The notes under the pieces were generated by a model. That model was not told the origin of the DNA and ran no database searches. It saw only the letters and a program-made list of their open reading frames with translations. The position numbers and the translations under genes are program-made. From positions 1 to 26,975 of IMG/VR virus record IMGVR_UViG_3300040815_000695: a stretch of DNA of 26,975 bases. One strand, 5' to 3'. Positions 25,811 to 26,975 of this stretch are shown here, one piece after another (position 1 is the stretch's first letter; each line of letters begins with the position of its first letter). The DNA is from a virus.

Positions 25811-26975
25811 ATGGCTAGACAAACAAGATTAGAAATAAGAGACGAAGTAAACATTAAGTTTCACGACTTAGATGTAGCCACACGCAGAAAACTTTCTGAT
25901 ACTTGCAAATACTTTTTACCATATGCATATCATATGCCGGCTTACAAGTTAGGTCGTTGGGACGGCTTTATGAGATTTTGTGATGTCGGTGGTAGGAGTT
26001 ATTTGAATTTATTAGACCAACTTATTCCAGTAGTAACTAGTTTGGGTTACGAAGTAGTGTTAGATGACAAAAGAGAAAAATGGGATTTTGAGTTTGAGGA
26101 AGTAAAACAAGACACATATGAAGAGTTTAGTTGGCCTAAGAAACATCCTGCAGAAGGTTTGCCTATTATACTTAGAGATTATCAAGTAGAAATAATTAAC
26201 AAGTTTTTAGCAAACCCACAATGCATACAAGAGATTGCCACAGGTGCTGGTAAAACTCTAGTAACGGCCGCACTTAGTCACCAATGTGAGAAGTACGGTA
26301 GAACAATAGTGATAGTGCCTAATAAGGACCTTGTAACGCAAACAGAAGCGGACTACAAGCATTTAGGACTTGATGTTGGTGTTTTCTACGGGGACAGAAA
26401 AGAATACAATAAAACGCACACAATTTGCACTTGGCAAAGTTTAGAAATACTACACAAAAAATCTAAAGCCAAGGAAGCAGTAGACTTTGATATCAGTGAA
26501 TTTATTGATGGTGTAGTGTGCATAATGATTGACGAAGTACACAAAGCAAAAGCAGATATTTTAAAACAATTATTAAGTAGTGTATTTTCTAATGTTCCTA
26601 TTCGCTGGGGACTAACAGGTACAATACCAAAAGACCAACACGAAGCAGTTGCAATGACTAGCACTATAGGACCTGTAATAGGACAATTAAGTGCAAAAGA
26701 ATTACAAGACAAAGGCGTACTATCTAACTTAGAAGTAAATGTATTACAGTTAGTAGACACTCATGTAGGATTTAGTAACTATGCACAAGAACTAAAATGG
26801 ATAACAACTAATCCTGAAAGAATAAAATTCATAAGTCAACTTATCAATGGCATGACTGATAACGGTAATACCTTAATACTAGTAGACCGAATAAAAACAG
26901 GCGAATTACTTATAGAACAAAACCCAGACTGGGTATTTGTAAGTGGTGGAATGAAAGCATCAGAAAGAAAAGAAA
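25811..26975 (+). CDS. uvsW: RNA-DNA and branch-migration helicase UvsW (partial, C-terminus beyond window)
   Basis: The frame is open from ATG 25811 to the window end (388 codons). UvsW is an SF2 helicase that unwinds R-loops, promotes branch migration and remodels stalled forks in T4. The N-terminal part (about 1-115) contains KLGRWDGFMRF (46-56), the small nucleic-acid-binding domain seen in UvsW. ILRDYQVEIINKFL (120-133) is the Q-like motif, Walker A is ATGAGKT (143-149), VIVPNKDLVTQ is motif Ia, Walker B is DEVH (241-244), and WGLTGTIP is motif III. It has its own leaderless sigma70-type promoter. T4 UvsW is about 500 aa, so some 110 residues are probably missing beyond the window. Confidence 0.93.
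   Translation, partial: MARQTRLEIRDEVNIKFHDLDVATRRKLSDTCKYFLPYAYHMPAYKLGRWDGFMRFCDVGGRSYLNLLDQLIPVVTSLGYEVVLDDKREKWDFEFEEVKQDTYEEFSWPKKHPAEGLPIILRDYQVEIINKFLANPQCIQEIATGAGKTLVTAALSHQCEKYGRTIVIVPNKDLVTQTEADYKHLGLDVGVFYGDRKEYNKTHTICTWQSLEILHKKSKAKEAVDFDISEFIDGVVCIMIDEVHKAKADILKQLLSSVFSNVPIRWGLTGTIPKDQHEAVAMTSTIGPVIGQLSAKELQDKGVLSNLEVNVLQLVDTHVGFSNYAQELKWITTNPERIKFISQLINGMTDNGNTLILVDRIKTGELLIEQNPDWVFVSGGMKASERKE

Noticed and set aside
26386-26760. Minus-strand 124-aa open frame within uvsW
   Set aside because: It is antisense to the helicase motifs of UvsW, which are clear in the plus frame.
1-26975. tRNA genes, CRISPR arrays, insertion sequences, attachment sites
   Set aside because: No cloverleaf ending in CCA-type acceptor, no regularly spaced repeats, and no transposase or integrase were seen while reading both strands.

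Overview
The window looks like part of the genome of a marine T4-like myovirus. It is AT-rich and densely packed on both strands. It carries a recognisable T4 core: neck proteins gp13 and gp14, tail terminator gp15, sheath gp18, tube gp19, head-completion nuclease gp4, terminase gp16 and gp17, dNMP kinase gp1, ssDNA-binding gp32, and the recombination set UvsX, UvsY and UvsW. The protein styles (long sheath, gp14 and gp15 with extra C-terminal domains, gp32 with a Pro/Ala linker) resemble marine T4-like phages of Pelagibacter or picocyanobacteria. There are no photosynthesis genes here, so a heterotroph such as SAR11 is the more likely host. That host call is inference.

Layout. Positions 1-4489 (+) are accessory. 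They hold two small membrane proteins, a lipoprotein that appears to be extended by a -1 ribosomal frameshift, an exported protein, a bacterial-type ferredoxin-NADP+ reductase, a small WYL_2-like protein, and a membrane-bound CHASE2-class III adenylate cyclase with all catalytic residues. Positions 4490-7981 (-) are an inverted operon gp14-gp15-Nudix-hypothetical. Positions 8033-10923 (+) hold a small membrane protein, a 387-aa unknown, gp13 and dNMP kinase. Positions 11038-21132 (+) are the late structural and packaging block: gp18, gp19, a tube-like/baseplate protein, a small unknown, gp4, gp16, two conserved unknowns, gp17 and a 411-aa unknown. Positions 21291-26975 (+) are the DNA replication and recombination block: gp32, an SGNH-like hydrolase, uvsX, a 75-aa protein, uvsY, a 303-aa unknown and uvsW, which runs off the window.

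Regulation is unusually legible. Five sigma70-type promoters have near-consensus -35 and -10 boxes. At least ten T4-late-type boxes (NATAAATA or close) precede structural and packaging genes. In six of these late boxes the start codon begins exactly 6 nt after the last base of the box, which is where T4 late transcription starts. In three sigma70 promoters the start codon lies 7-8 nt after the -10 box. Many transcripts are therefore predicted to be leaderless, while other genes (gp18, gp19, gp32, lipoprotein) have leaders with good Shine-Dalgarno sequences. The promoter spacing also corrects several starts (gp13 at 9487, the 411-aa unknown at 19897, FNR at GTG 1636).

The most noteworthy content is the apparent signalling/redox accessory cassette at 659-4489 (frameshifted lipoprotein, exported protein, FNR, receptor-type adenylate cyclase) and the systematic leaderless promoter architecture.
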